Source: CAILHX01 sp036561085
Lineage (GTDB): Bacteria > Pseudomonadota > Gammaproteobacteria > Burkholderiales > Methylophilaceae
Direction: 5' to 3'
NCBI GenBank assembly: GCA_036561085.1
Contig: DATBPY010000235.1
Coordinates: 1 to 9,838 of the forward strand
Length of the DNA: 9,838 nt
Part shown: one piece after another, positions 1-6,095 of the stretch
Numbering within the stretch: position 1 is the first letter of the stretch
Layout: every line of letters begins with the position of its first letter
Notes under the pieces: model-generated
The model's database searches: none
The model's input: the letters and a program-made list of their open reading frames with translations, nothing else
What the model was told of the DNA's origin: nothing
Made by a program: the position numbers and the translations under genes

Positions 1-219
1 TTGTTCGGCTGGAGTGAAGAAGAGTTCGAGCGTAATACCAGCGGCAGTGCCATCAAGCGTATCGGTCATGAGCGCTGGCTGCGTAATATCGCCGTGGCGT
101 TAGGTAATGCACCCGGCAGCGATGAAACCATTAACGCCTTACAACAACGTGCTGACCACCCTTCACCCCTTGTAAGAGAGCATGTGGCCTGGGCATTGGC
201 TATTCATTGTTCGGACTGA
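1..219 (+). CDS. queG: QueG, epoxyqueuosine reductase, C-terminal 72 residues (5' end outside window)
   Basis: This is the 3' end of a gene that begins before the window. The frame is open from base 1 and ends at TGA 217-219. The visible 72 residues start with FGWSEEEF and run through SAIKRIGHERWLRNIAVALG to SPLVREHVAWALA. I recognise this as the C-terminus of epoxyqueuosine reductase, where a HEAT-like repeat follows the cobalamin and 4Fe-4S domains, which lie outside the window. QueG is a cytoplasmic enzyme that reduces epoxyqueuosine to queuosine in the wobble position of GUN-decoding tRNAs. The TTG at base 1 encodes an internal Leu and is not taken as a start. The last 20 bp overlap the end of the convergent ArnT-like gene, with no terminator hairpin visible between them. 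The family call rests on motif memory only. Confidence 0.85.
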   Translation: MFGWSEEEFERNTSGSAIKRIGHERWLRNIAVALGNAPGSDETINALQQRADHPSPLVREHVAWALAIHCSD

Positions 220-1804
220 TGGGCTGGTGGTTTGCTACCGGCGGCCATGCCTGCTTGCCCAGGATCACTACGCGATCGCCTTTGTATAACTGCATATAAT
301 CATAGTGCAGGCCATCAAGAGCGACGTCGGAGTTGAAGTAGGTCACCACCTTGCCGTTAGGGTGGGCAGTGAACCATTTACCCATATCGCCGGCAGCGAC
401 CTCCTCCGGCTCTTTGCGCAAACGTCCCAGGAATTGATACTGCCCGGCATATTTACCGACATGGGCGATGGGAACACCTGCGTCTTCCAGCGTTTTAAGC
501 TGTTGTGCGATCGGGCGCAGGTCATAGGCCAGGCCGGAGCCGTGCATGATGATGGAATACACCACGATCACCACTACCGCAGCACTGAATAACGACATCT
601 TCCATACTTCGCCTGCCAGTTGTGCGCTAGGCGTCAGTAATAACAATGCGCACGCGATCAAGGCTACGCCGTTCCACATCGATACATTGCTGATCCACGG
701 TGCCAGATGATGCATTTGCGCATAAAAAGGCAGGTAGATGACGAGCGCCCCCAGTGCAAGCGTGATCGCAGCTGCCACCAACTTGTCCGAGGTGCTGATG
801 GAAACCGATTGCAGGCCGCGCGCCAGCAATAATGCGAACGCCGGAAACAGAGGCAACAGGTAATGCATCTGTTTACCGCTGACCAGGCTGAATGCGATGA
901 ATACGGGTACTAAAGTCGCCAGGCAAAAGCGCGTGCCGAAATCGGGATTGAATACGGTTTCCTTCAATCCGCGCCAAGCGCCCAGCCAGAACAACCACGG
1001 GAAAAGCATGACGGGCAGCAACGGCAGGTACCACCAGATAGCCCGGCGGTGGGCAAAGGAATTGACCATGCGGTCTGCAGTCTGTCCCCAGAAAATAGCG
1101 TGGCTGTAGACCGGCCCGCCGTGTATGGCTGCGGGGATCGCCCATAGCAAGGCGACGATCGCGCCTATCAGTATCGACAGCACTATGCCGCCATACCAGC
1201 CGCGCCATTTGAAAGTCAGCCCTTTGCCCCACCAGGGCGCCAGTAGCGCCAGCGGCAGCAATTGCAGCAGTATGGTCGGGCCTTTGGCCAACAGGCCGCC
1301 GCCTATGGCCAGCCCCAGTATCAACCAGCCTTTGGCTGATCTATCCTGGCTGGCGATCAGTATGCCCAGCATGCCGAGCACGGTGAATAAGGCCACCATC
1401 ATGTCGAACATGGTGGCGGTAGTGAATACCGTCCACAAACCGCAACCTATCAGTATCACCGGCGCGAGTTGCGCGATCTGATGCTGCCTGGGCCATAGCC
1501 GCTTGGCAATTGCTGCGGTAAGAAAAAGACTGGCTAATGCGAAAAATGAAGGCACCAACCGCGGCCACCAGTCGTTTACGCCGAATACTGCCCACCCTGC
1601 ATCCATCAGCCAGAACAGCAACGGCGGTTTATGGCTGTAAGGGATGTTATTCAGGTACGGAACCAGGAAGTCGCCGCGCAGCCACATATTCCAGGCCACG
1701 GTGACGTAGCGGGTCTCATCTATAGGCACATAGGAGCGGGAAAATAGCGAAATGACGACCAGCAATGACCACAGAGCAAGCAGGCCTATAGATTGCCGCT
1801 TCAT
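200..1804 (-). CDS. ArnT/PMT-family polyprenyl-phosphate-sugar glycosyltransferase (GT-C fold), likely lipid A or envelope glycan modifying
   Basis: This 534-residue membrane protein is close in length to ArnT of enterics (about 550). After a first membrane helix (about residues 7-23) comes the family hallmark IDETRY, with the acidic pair D29-E30 expected to be catalytic in the first periplasmic loop, and then SHKPPLLFW (residues 57-65), typical of bacterial PMT/ArnT proteins. Roughly ten further hydrophobic segments follow, then a soluble tail from about residue 421 that should be periplasmic. Such enzymes move a sugar from undecaprenyl phosphate to a periplasmic acceptor; in ArnT that is lipid A phosphate. 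The start ATG at 1804 overlaps the LAB_N stop as ATGA and has GGAG eight bases upstream, which suggests translational coupling. The sugar cannot be read from sequence: aminoarabinose, glucosamine or galactosamine types are all possible. It is the last gene of the operon and its 3' end overlaps queG by 20 bp. Confidence 0.85.
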   Translation of the reverse strand: MKRQSIGLLALWSLLVVISLFSRSYVPIDETRYVTVAWNMWLRGDFLVPYLNNIPYSHKPPLLFWLMDAGWAVFGVNDWWPRLVPSFFALASLFLTAAIAKRLWPRQHQIAQLAPVILIGCGLWTVFTTATMFDMMVALFTVLGMLGILIASQDRSAKGWLILGLAIGGGLLAKGPTILLQLLPLALLAPWWGKGLTFKWRGWYGGIVLSILIGAIVALLWAIPAAIHGGPVYSHAIFWGQTADRMVNSFAHRRAIWWYLPLLPVMLFPWLFWLGAWRGLKETVFNPDFGTRFCLATLVPVFIAFSLVSGKQMHYLLPLFPAFALLLARGLQSVSISTSDKLVAAAITLALGALVIYLPFYAQMHHLAPWISNVSMWNGVALIACALLLLTPSAQLAGEVWKMSLFSAAVVVIVVYSIIMHGSGLAYDLRPIAQQLKTLEDAGVPIAHVGKYAGQYQFLGRLRKEPEEVAAGDMGKWFTAHPNGKVVTYFNSDVALDGLHYDYMQLYKGDRVVILGKQAWPPVANHQPISPNNE

Positions 1805-2157
1805 GACGACGACTCCATTTCCGAACGGGCTTGATGCGCGCGATAAACCAGCATCAGGTTCCGTGTATAGACGATAGTGCCGGGCAGTTGGCCGATGATG
1901 ATGACCGGATCGGCACGATAAAAGCCGTAAGCAAGCACTGTCAGGCCGCCCAGCAGGCTGAAATACCAGAAGCTTACGGGAATCACGCTTTTGCCTAGAC
2001 GTTCGCTATGCACCCATTGCACGATGAAGCGCATCATGAATAGCGTCTGTCCGGCCAGGCCTATACCTAGCCACAGCATGTCCACGGGGCTCATGCCTTT
2101 GAGATAGACATGCAGGTGACTCAACAAATGGGTAAGGAAATTACCGTGTATATCCAT
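1801..2157 (-). CDS. LAB_N (lipid A biosynthesis N-terminal) domain membrane protein
   Basis: This is a 118-residue standalone protein with three or so membrane segments. It carries the LAB_N signature: FIVQWVHSERLGKSVIP, then VSFWYFSLLGG, then DPVIIIGQLPG followed by VYTRNLMLVYR. In some bacteria this domain is fused to the N-terminus of LpxB; alone it commonly sits between a polyprenyl-phosphate glycosyltransferase and an ArnT-like protein, as here. I start it at ATG 2157, two bases after the upstream gene's stop, with GGAAAAG as ribosome-binding site. The reading frame is open further upstream, but that stretch is an Arg/Pro-rich translation of the glycosyltransferase gene in another frame. 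The domain is, as I recall, grouped with PQ-loop/SWEET-like (MtN3 clan) membrane proteins, so a carrier-lipid transport role is plausible but is my inference. It lacks the LpxB catalytic domain, so it is not a disaccharide synthase. Confidence 0.85.
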   Translation of the reverse strand: MDIHGNFLTHLLSHLHVYLKGMSPVDMLWLGIGLAGQTLFMMRFIVQWVHSERLGKSVIPVSFWYFSLLGGLTVLAYGFYRADPVIIIGQLPGTIVYTRNLMLVYRAHQARSEMESSS

Positions 2158-2159
2158 TA

Positions 2160-2876
2160 TTACTTTTCCACAATGACTGGTTTCTTGGCGCGGCGTTGCA
2201 GCCAGGCCACGCCGAACAGGTCCACTATACCTACCAACAGGCGATCTAGCGTGCCGTAGTTGGAAACACCGCGTTCGCGAGGCCGGTGGTTGACGGCCAC
2301 CGATACCACCTGTCCGCCGCTGCGGATCACCAGCGCAGGCAGAAAGCGATGCATGTGGTCGAAATAAGGCAGATCGAGAAAGGTATCGCGGCGGATCAGT
2401 TTCAGGCCGCAGCCGGTATCCGGCGTGTGGTCGCCCAGCATGGCGGAGCGCACGGTATTGGCGATGACTGAAGAAATGCGTTTTATCCAGATATCGCGGC
2501 GTGCATGACGGCGGTTGCCGCCTACCAGGGCAACACCCTCTTCCACTGCCGCGATCAGCTTGGGGATGTCTGCCGGATCGTTCTGGCCGTCGCCGTCCAG
2601 CGTGGCGATCCAATCGCCCTGCGCCGCTTTCACGCCGCTACGCACGGCAGTACTTTGGCCGCAGCTATTTTGATGGTGAATAACAGTTAATTGGGGGCAG
2701 CTTTGGGCGATCTCGGCAAGGCGTTGCGGAGTAGCATCCGTGCTGCCGTCGTTCACGTAAACGATCTCATACTTGACGACATCATCAAGCGCGGCGCGGA
2801 TCTCGGAAATCAGTGGGGCGATATTGTCTTGCTCGTTACGAACCGGAACAACAACGGAAAGCAGGCGAATTTGCAT
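2160..2876 (-). CDS. Family 2 glycosyltransferase, dolichol/undecaprenyl-phosphate sugar transferase type (ArnC/DPM1-like)
   Basis: This 238-residue cytoplasmic-facing GT-A enzyme should load a sugar from a nucleotide donor onto undecaprenyl phosphate. It opens with SVVVPVRNEQDNI (residues 7-19) and has the nucleotide-binding VNDGSTD (41-47), the metal-binding acidic motif DGDGQNDP (94-101), GCGLKL (155-160) and HRPRERGVSNYG (197-208), all typical of DPM1-like enzymes. Unlike ArnC or GtrB (over 300 residues) it lacks the C-terminal pair of membrane helices; only residues 212-225 are hydrophobic, so it probably binds the membrane peripherally or through its partners. The ATG at 2876 directly precedes the conserved core, but the ribosome-binding site is weak. 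It is the first gene of the operon, about 43 bases from the predicted transcription start. The donor sugar is unknown. Confidence 0.88.
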   Translation of the reverse strand: MQIRLLSVVVPVRNEQDNIAPLISEIRAALDDVVKYEIVYVNDGSTDATPQRLAEIAQSCPQLTVIHHQNSCGQSTAVRSGVKAAQGDWIATLDGDGQNDPADIPKLIAAVEEGVALVGGNRRHARRDIWIKRISSVIANTVRSAMLGDHTPDTGCGLKLIRRDTFLDLPYFDHMHRFLPALVIRSGGQVVSVAVNHRPRERGVSNYGTLDRLLVGIVDLFGVAWLQRRAKKPVIVEK

Positions 2877-2907
2877 GGCAGGTGTTAGAGGTATGGGCTA
2901 GCGATGT

Positions 2908-2919
2908 AATCTATAGATT
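2908..2919. promoter_or_regulatory. Perfect 12-bp palindrome, possible operator
   Basis: AATCTATAGATT is its own reverse complement. It occupies about +1 to +12 relative to the start predicted from the minus-strand TATAAT, a classic place for a repressor site. The symmetry stops at both ends (T 2907 against C 2920). No regulator family was recognised, and an AT-rich palindrome of this size can occur by chance. Confidence 0.3.
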
Positions 2920-2925
2920 CGCCGC

Positions 2926-2931
2926 ATTATA
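2926..2931 (-). promoter_or_regulatory. Predicted -10 element of the GT2-LAB_N-ArnT-like operon
   Basis: Read on the minus strand this is TATAAT, a perfect sigma-70 -10 hexamer, placed 43-55 bases before the glycosyltransferase start. The hexamer 17 bases further upstream (GGCAAA) is a poor -35 match, so the promoter may need an activator. The predicted transcription start is near 2919. The element is seen directly; its activity is inferred. Confidence 0.45.
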
Positions 2932-2961
2932 GCTGAATTGACAGCATTTTTGCCGCTATAA
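2927..2961. repeat. 7-bp inverted repeat with opposed -10-like boxes
   Basis: TTATAGC (2927-2933) and GCTATAA (2955-2961) are inverted copies separated by 21 bp. The left arm is part of the minus-strand TATAAT. The right arm is part of a plus-strand TATAAC (2957-2962). A consensus TTGACA lies at 2938-2943, but only 13 bp from that TATAAC, too short for a normal promoter. This could be an overlapping divergent promoter or a regulator-binding site; chance is also possible. Confidence 0.25.
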
Positions 2962-3134
2962 CATGGTACGCACTGCAATCATTCTGTCATCTATCGCGGT
3001 TAGTTTAGCTGCTCGTTATGCAAGGGCATTTATCGCTCCGTTGCATTAAATCCGCTGTATAAAATCTATTATATTCATCGGGGTGGTAGAATCGTGGCCA
3101 TAAAAGCAACAAAAACCATAATAATTATGAACCT

Positions 3135-3147
3135 GGGAGCGTTAATG
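3135..3147 (+). promoter_or_regulatory. Ribosome-binding site and out-of-frame ATG at the porin start
   Basis: GGGAG at 3135-3139 stands five bases before an ATG at 3145-3147, the best-placed start in this area. That ATG, like another at 3127, is in a different frame from the porin body and reaches a TGA at 3244-3246 after 33 codons. The only start in the porin frame upstream of the mature protein is GTG 3150, ten bases from GGGAG and overlapping a second GGAG (3147-3150). This conflict bears directly on the T10 tract downstream. Confidence 0.5.
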
Positions 3148-3149
3148 GA

Positions 3150-4418
3150 GTGCCTCAACCCTATCATCGTCGGCACGGTTTTTTTTTTGGCTTTTTATGT
3201 CATGCCATGGCCGACGATACGCCCAACTGGAATGAACAGACCCTGACCGGTGATTGGGGCGGAGCCCGTGATTCTCTTTATCATCAAGGCATAGAGTTCG
3301 GCCTCACCCATAATGGCGATCTGTTGTCCGATGTTGCGGGCGGCCTCAAACGCGGTAGCGAATGGGAAGGCAACACCGAAGTGCGCGTCTCTTTCGACCT
3401 GGATGAGATGTGGGGGCTGGATGAAACCACGGCCTATCTGTATTACCACAGCAACCTGGGGGCTAAATTCAATCGTTATTATGTCGGTAGCTATGGCGGT
3501 GTGGATAATAACGAGGTCGCCGAGAATACCGCACAATTCTTTCATGCCTGGATACAAAAAAACTTCTTCAAAGGCGGCCTTTCCTTAAAAGCCGGCCTTT
3601 ACCCTATAGATTCAGAGTTCTATGTGACAGATACTTCCGGTGTATTTCTGCAACCGCCCTACGGTATGGCGAACGACTTTGCACAGGCCGGCAAGAACGG
3701 CCCTCCTGTCTTTCCTTACGGTACGCCTACGGTCAGGGTCAAGCTGACCAGCCCGGATAAGGACTTTTATGCCATGGGCGCGCTCACTAATGGCATGCCG
3801 GGCAACCTCAATAGCCATAACGGTACGCAGATCATCATTGACGGCAGCCTGAAAGTACTGGAGCTTGGCTATACCCCGCAATCTGTTGAACCCGAGAGTG
3901 ACAGTAAAGTGCAAGAGGCGGCCGAAAGTTTTAATAAAACAGCGATCGGTTTCTGGCGCTTCAGTTCCCGTTTTAATGATTTAACAGATGTAGACGCCAC
4001 GGGTAACCCGGTGCGTCGCAACAGCCAGGGCGCTTACTTTCTCAGTGAGCGCAGCCTTTATACGGAGCCCGGTCACCCCGACCAGGGCTTATCCGGTTTC
4101 TTCAGAATCGGCTTTGCTTCGGCAGATATCAATCAGGCAGACTGGACTAGCAGTACGGGCTTGCGTTACCATGGACTGATTCCGGGTCGTGATGATGATA
4201 TTACCGGTTTAGCCGTTACCATCAGTCACGCCAGCGACAAATTTCGGGCACTACATAACACCGAGAGTCGTGAAACTGATTTTGAATTGACTTATCGCGC
4301 TCAGATCAAGCCTTGGCTTGCGCTGCAGCCCGACTTGCAATTGTTTGTCGACCCCAACATGGAGAAGGGTGTCGATAATACGTGGGTGTTGGGGTTGAGG
4401 ACAGAAGTAACGTTTTAA
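3150..4418 (+). CDS. OprB-family carbohydrate-selective outer-membrane porin
   Basis: This 422-residue protein matches the OprB porin family, trimeric beta-barrels that let sugars through the outer membrane. The mature part opens with NWNEQTLTGDWGGARDSL (residues 26-43), the conserved OprB entry motif. It then shows alternating aromatic beta-strand patterns, and ends in EVTF, with the terminal Phe needed for outer-membrane insertion. A signal-peptidase site is plausible after AMA (residue 21, before DDTP). The GTG start gives a signal with RRH followed by a short FFFGFL core. No other ATG, GTG or TTG occurs in this frame back to the TAG at 3087, except an ATG at 3207 that would remove the signal. 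The start is doubtful because of the T10 run and the out-of-frame ATG at 3145. Substrate is unknown; some OprB-like proteins are not sugar porins. A chemoreceptor gene follows 48 bp downstream. Confidence 0.85.
   Translation: MPQPYHRRHGFFFGFLCHAMADDTPNWNEQTLTGDWGGARDSLYHQGIEFGLTHNGDLLSDVAGGLKRGSEWEGNTEVRVSFDLDEMWGLDETTAYLYYHSNLGAKFNRYYVGSYGGVDNNEVAENTAQFFHAWIQKNFFKGGLSLKAGLYPIDSEFYVTDTSGVFLQPPYGMANDFAQAGKNGPPVFPYGTPTVRVKLTSPDKDFYAMGALTNGMPGNLNSHNGTQIIIDGSLKVLELGYTPQSVEPESDSKVQEAAESFNKTAIGFWRFSSRFNDLTDVDATGNPVRRNSQGAYFLSERSLYTEPGHPDQGLSGFFRIGFASADINQADWTSSTGLRYHGLIPGRDDDITGLAVTISHASDKFRALHNTESRETDFELTYRAQIKPWLALQPDLQLFVDPNMEKGVDNTWVLGLRTEVTF
3179..3188 (+). repeat. Homopolymer run of ten T within the porin signal-peptide codons
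   Basis: Ten consecutive T lie in the region coding the hydrophobic core of the porin signal peptide. Changing the count by +1 or -2 would join the ATG at 3145 (good ribosome-binding site) to the porin frame, giving a signal reading MECLNPIIVGTV then FFFGFLCHAMA. Other changes would shut the gene off. Runs of this length are slippage-prone in replication and transcription and error-prone in sequencing. Confidence 0.6.
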
Positions 4419-4466
4419 TGATTTATTGCATCATCAACAGCTTTCATATAAAAGGATGAGCACATT

Positions 4467-6092
4467 ATGAAAAATATGACATTTAGAGCCACCGCGATGC
4501 TGAATTTCAGCATCCTGATCTTTGTATTCTCCTGCGTGATCGCATTTTGCGTTTACCAGGTGAACGTGATCAAAAAAGATGCCGTAGTCGTGGATGAGAT
4601 CATCCTGCCGCATGCGATGCTGGCGGAAAGCCTGGCACTGGACATGATACAAGTGCAGCAATATCTGACCGATGCTGCAGCTACTCATAACCGCGCTTCT
4701 TTTGCTGCCGCGGACGAGCATGCGCAAGCATTCAAGAAAGGCCTCAATACATTCAAAGTCAAATACAACGACGATGCCGACAAAAAGAAAGAACTGGCAG
4801 CGATAGACGAAGCTTTCGATACCTATTATGCCGATGGCAAGGAAATGGCCGAGACCTATATCGCCAAAGGCATGGATGCCGGTAATGTCACCATGGAACG
4901 CGTGAGCCGGGATGCCTTGGAGGTCAACTCCAGAATGGGCAAGATCCGCGATTTCGAAGTAAGCGACACCGAACATCAGATGAGCTTGATCGCGAATACT
5001 TCCAAGCAAGCGACATTGATAGGCCTGGTTGCAGGCTTGATCTGTATCGGCCTGGGCATCTGGCTGTCTTATCGGATGTCGAACAATTTGCTCATGCTGT
5101 TCGGTATTGAGCCTATGTATGCCAAGGGCATCGCCAAGGAGATCGCCAAAGGCAACCTCACCCGCGATATCCGCATCGATGAAGGCGACAATTCCAGCAT
5201 GTTGTTCGCCATGCGCTCCATGCAGATGAAGCTGCGTGAGATGGTGCAGGAAGTGGCTGACAATGCCGACGCCATCGTGCAATCCGCGAATCAGCTTGCC
5301 CGTTCCGCCAATACCGTGCTTACCAGCTCGCAACGCCAGAACGATGCTGCGACCAGCGTGGCTTCTGCCGTAGAGCAAATGACCTCCAGTATCGAACAGA
5401 TCTCCAGTAATGCGCAGCAATCTGAAAAGATCGCCAAGACCGCAGGTGCTATCTCTACCGAAGGCGGGACCGTGGTGGCTGATGCCGTGGCCGAGATGAA
5501 CAAGATCGCCATGTCGGTGACGCAATCTTCCAACATCATCCGCGAACTGGGTAACAGCTCGCAAAAGATCTCCGACATTGTGAACGTGATCAAGGAGATC
5601 GCCGATCAGACCAATCTGCTGGCATTGAATGCGGCCATTGAAGCAGCCCGCGCCGGTGAGCAAGGTCGCGGTTTTGCGGTGGTGGCGGACGAAGTACGTA
5701 AGTTGGCAGAACGTACTTCCAAATCCACGCAACAGATTTCCACCATGATCGCCGAGATCCAGAAAGGCGCCACCAATGCAGTGGCCAGTATGGAACAAGG
5801 CACGATATTGGTGAGCGAAGGGGTTGCCAAGGCTGAGATGGCCGGTAATTCCATGACCCAGATCAAGCAAGGTACCGATCAGGTGGTGATGACTGCTGGC
5901 GACATTTCACATGCCATGCAGGAGCAAAGCAGCGCAGTGAACTCAGTGGCCGGTGAAGTACAGATGATCAGCCATATGGTGAACGAGAACGTGACGGCAG
6001 TGAACGATCTGGCCAAGACTGCAGAAATGTTGAACTCGCTTGCCGATCAGCTCAACGGCTCTATCAGCAAGTTCGCAGTTAAAGCCAAGTAA
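4467..6092 (+). CDS. Methyl-accepting chemotaxis protein with N-terminal periplasmic sensor
   Basis: This 541-residue transmembrane chemoreceptor has TM1 at about residues 11-31, a periplasmic, mostly helical ligand-binding region at 32-181 (four-helix-bundle length), TM2 at about 182-202, a HAMP segment at about 203-257 and a long coiled-coil signalling domain at 258-541. The hairpin tip that contacts CheA and CheW is unmistakable: IADQTNLLALNAAIEAARAG (378-397), then EQGRGFAVVADEVRKLAERT (398-417). The HAMP linker has FGIEPMYAKGIAKEIAKGNL, a variant common in betaproteobacterial receptors. There is no CheR/CheB-tethering pentapeptide of the NWETF type; the tail ends FAVKAK. The ATG has AAAAGGATGAG upstream. 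No flagellar sigma-28 promoter was seen in the 48-bp gap after the porin, so co-transcription is possible. The ligand is unknown. The stop lies 3 bp from the end of the convergent ROK kinase gene. Confidence 0.95.
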   Translation: MKNMTFRATAMLNFSILIFVFSCVIAFCVYQVNVIKKDAVVVDEIILPHAMLAESLALDMIQVQQYLTDAAATHNRASFAAADEHAQAFKKGLNTFKVKYNDDADKKKELAAIDEAFDTYYADGKEMAETYIAKGMDAGNVTMERVSRDALEVNSRMGKIRDFEVSDTEHQMSLIANTSKQATLIGLVAGLICIGLGIWLSYRMSNNLLMLFGIEPMYAKGIAKEIAKGNLTRDIRIDEGDNSSMLFAMRSMQMKLREMVQEVADNADAIVQSANQLARSANTVLTSSQRQNDAATSVASAVEQMTSSIEQISSNAQQSEKIAKTAGAISTEGGTVVADAVAEMNKIAMSVTQSSNIIRELGNSSQKISDIVNVIKEIADQTNLLALNAAIEAARAGEQGRGFAVVADEVRKLAERTSKSTQQISTMIAEIQKGATNAVASMEQGTILVSEGVAKAEMAGNSMTQIKQGTDQVVMTAGDISHAMQEQSSAVNSVAGEVQMISHMVNENVTAVNDLAKTAEMLNSLADQLNGSISKFAVKAK

Positions 6093-6095
6093 GAG

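Larger units (their letters stand above)
2877..3149. other. Divergent intergenic region between glycosylation operon and porin
   Basis: This 273-bp stretch contains no credible gene. It is more AT-rich than its surroundings, especially 3041-3128. It holds a TATAAT facing left, a 12-bp palindrome, a 7-bp inverted repeat around 2927-2961, and AT-rich promoter-like sequence closer to the porin (for example TATAAAAT at 3058-3065). No convincing -35/-10 pair with normal spacing was found for the porin. No riboswitch, small RNA or terminator hairpin could be recognised by eye. Confidence 0.7.

Noticed and set aside
873..1232. Minus-strand 119-codon frame inside the ArnT-like gene, and other short frames on both strands there
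   Set aside because: They are alternate-frame readings of a well-supported membrane protein with no domain or ribosome-binding site of their own.
2158..2613. N-terminal extension of the LAB_N protein into the glycosyltransferase gene
   Set aside because: The extra residues are an Arg/Pro-rich reading of the GT2 gene in another frame; ATG 2157 has its own ribosome-binding site and matches the family start.
3041..3072. Porin promoter from TTGCAT (3041) with TATAAAAT (3058) or TATTAT (3067)
   Set aside because: Spacers of about 11-13 or 20 bp do not fit a sigma-70 promoter; the AT-rich stretch may contain a promoter but no pair can be defended.
3145..3246. Separate 33-codon leader peptide from ATG 3145
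   Set aside because: A translated leader is possible given its ribosome-binding site, but its reading becomes ordinary out-of-frame porin sequence after the T run, so I treat it as part of the start conflict rather than a gene.
4434..5870. Long minus-strand open frame (478 codons) opposite the MCP gene
   Set aside because: Its translation is His/Gly-rich with no recognisable domain, and it mirrors a strongly conserved chemoreceptor on the other strand; it is a shadow of codon bias.
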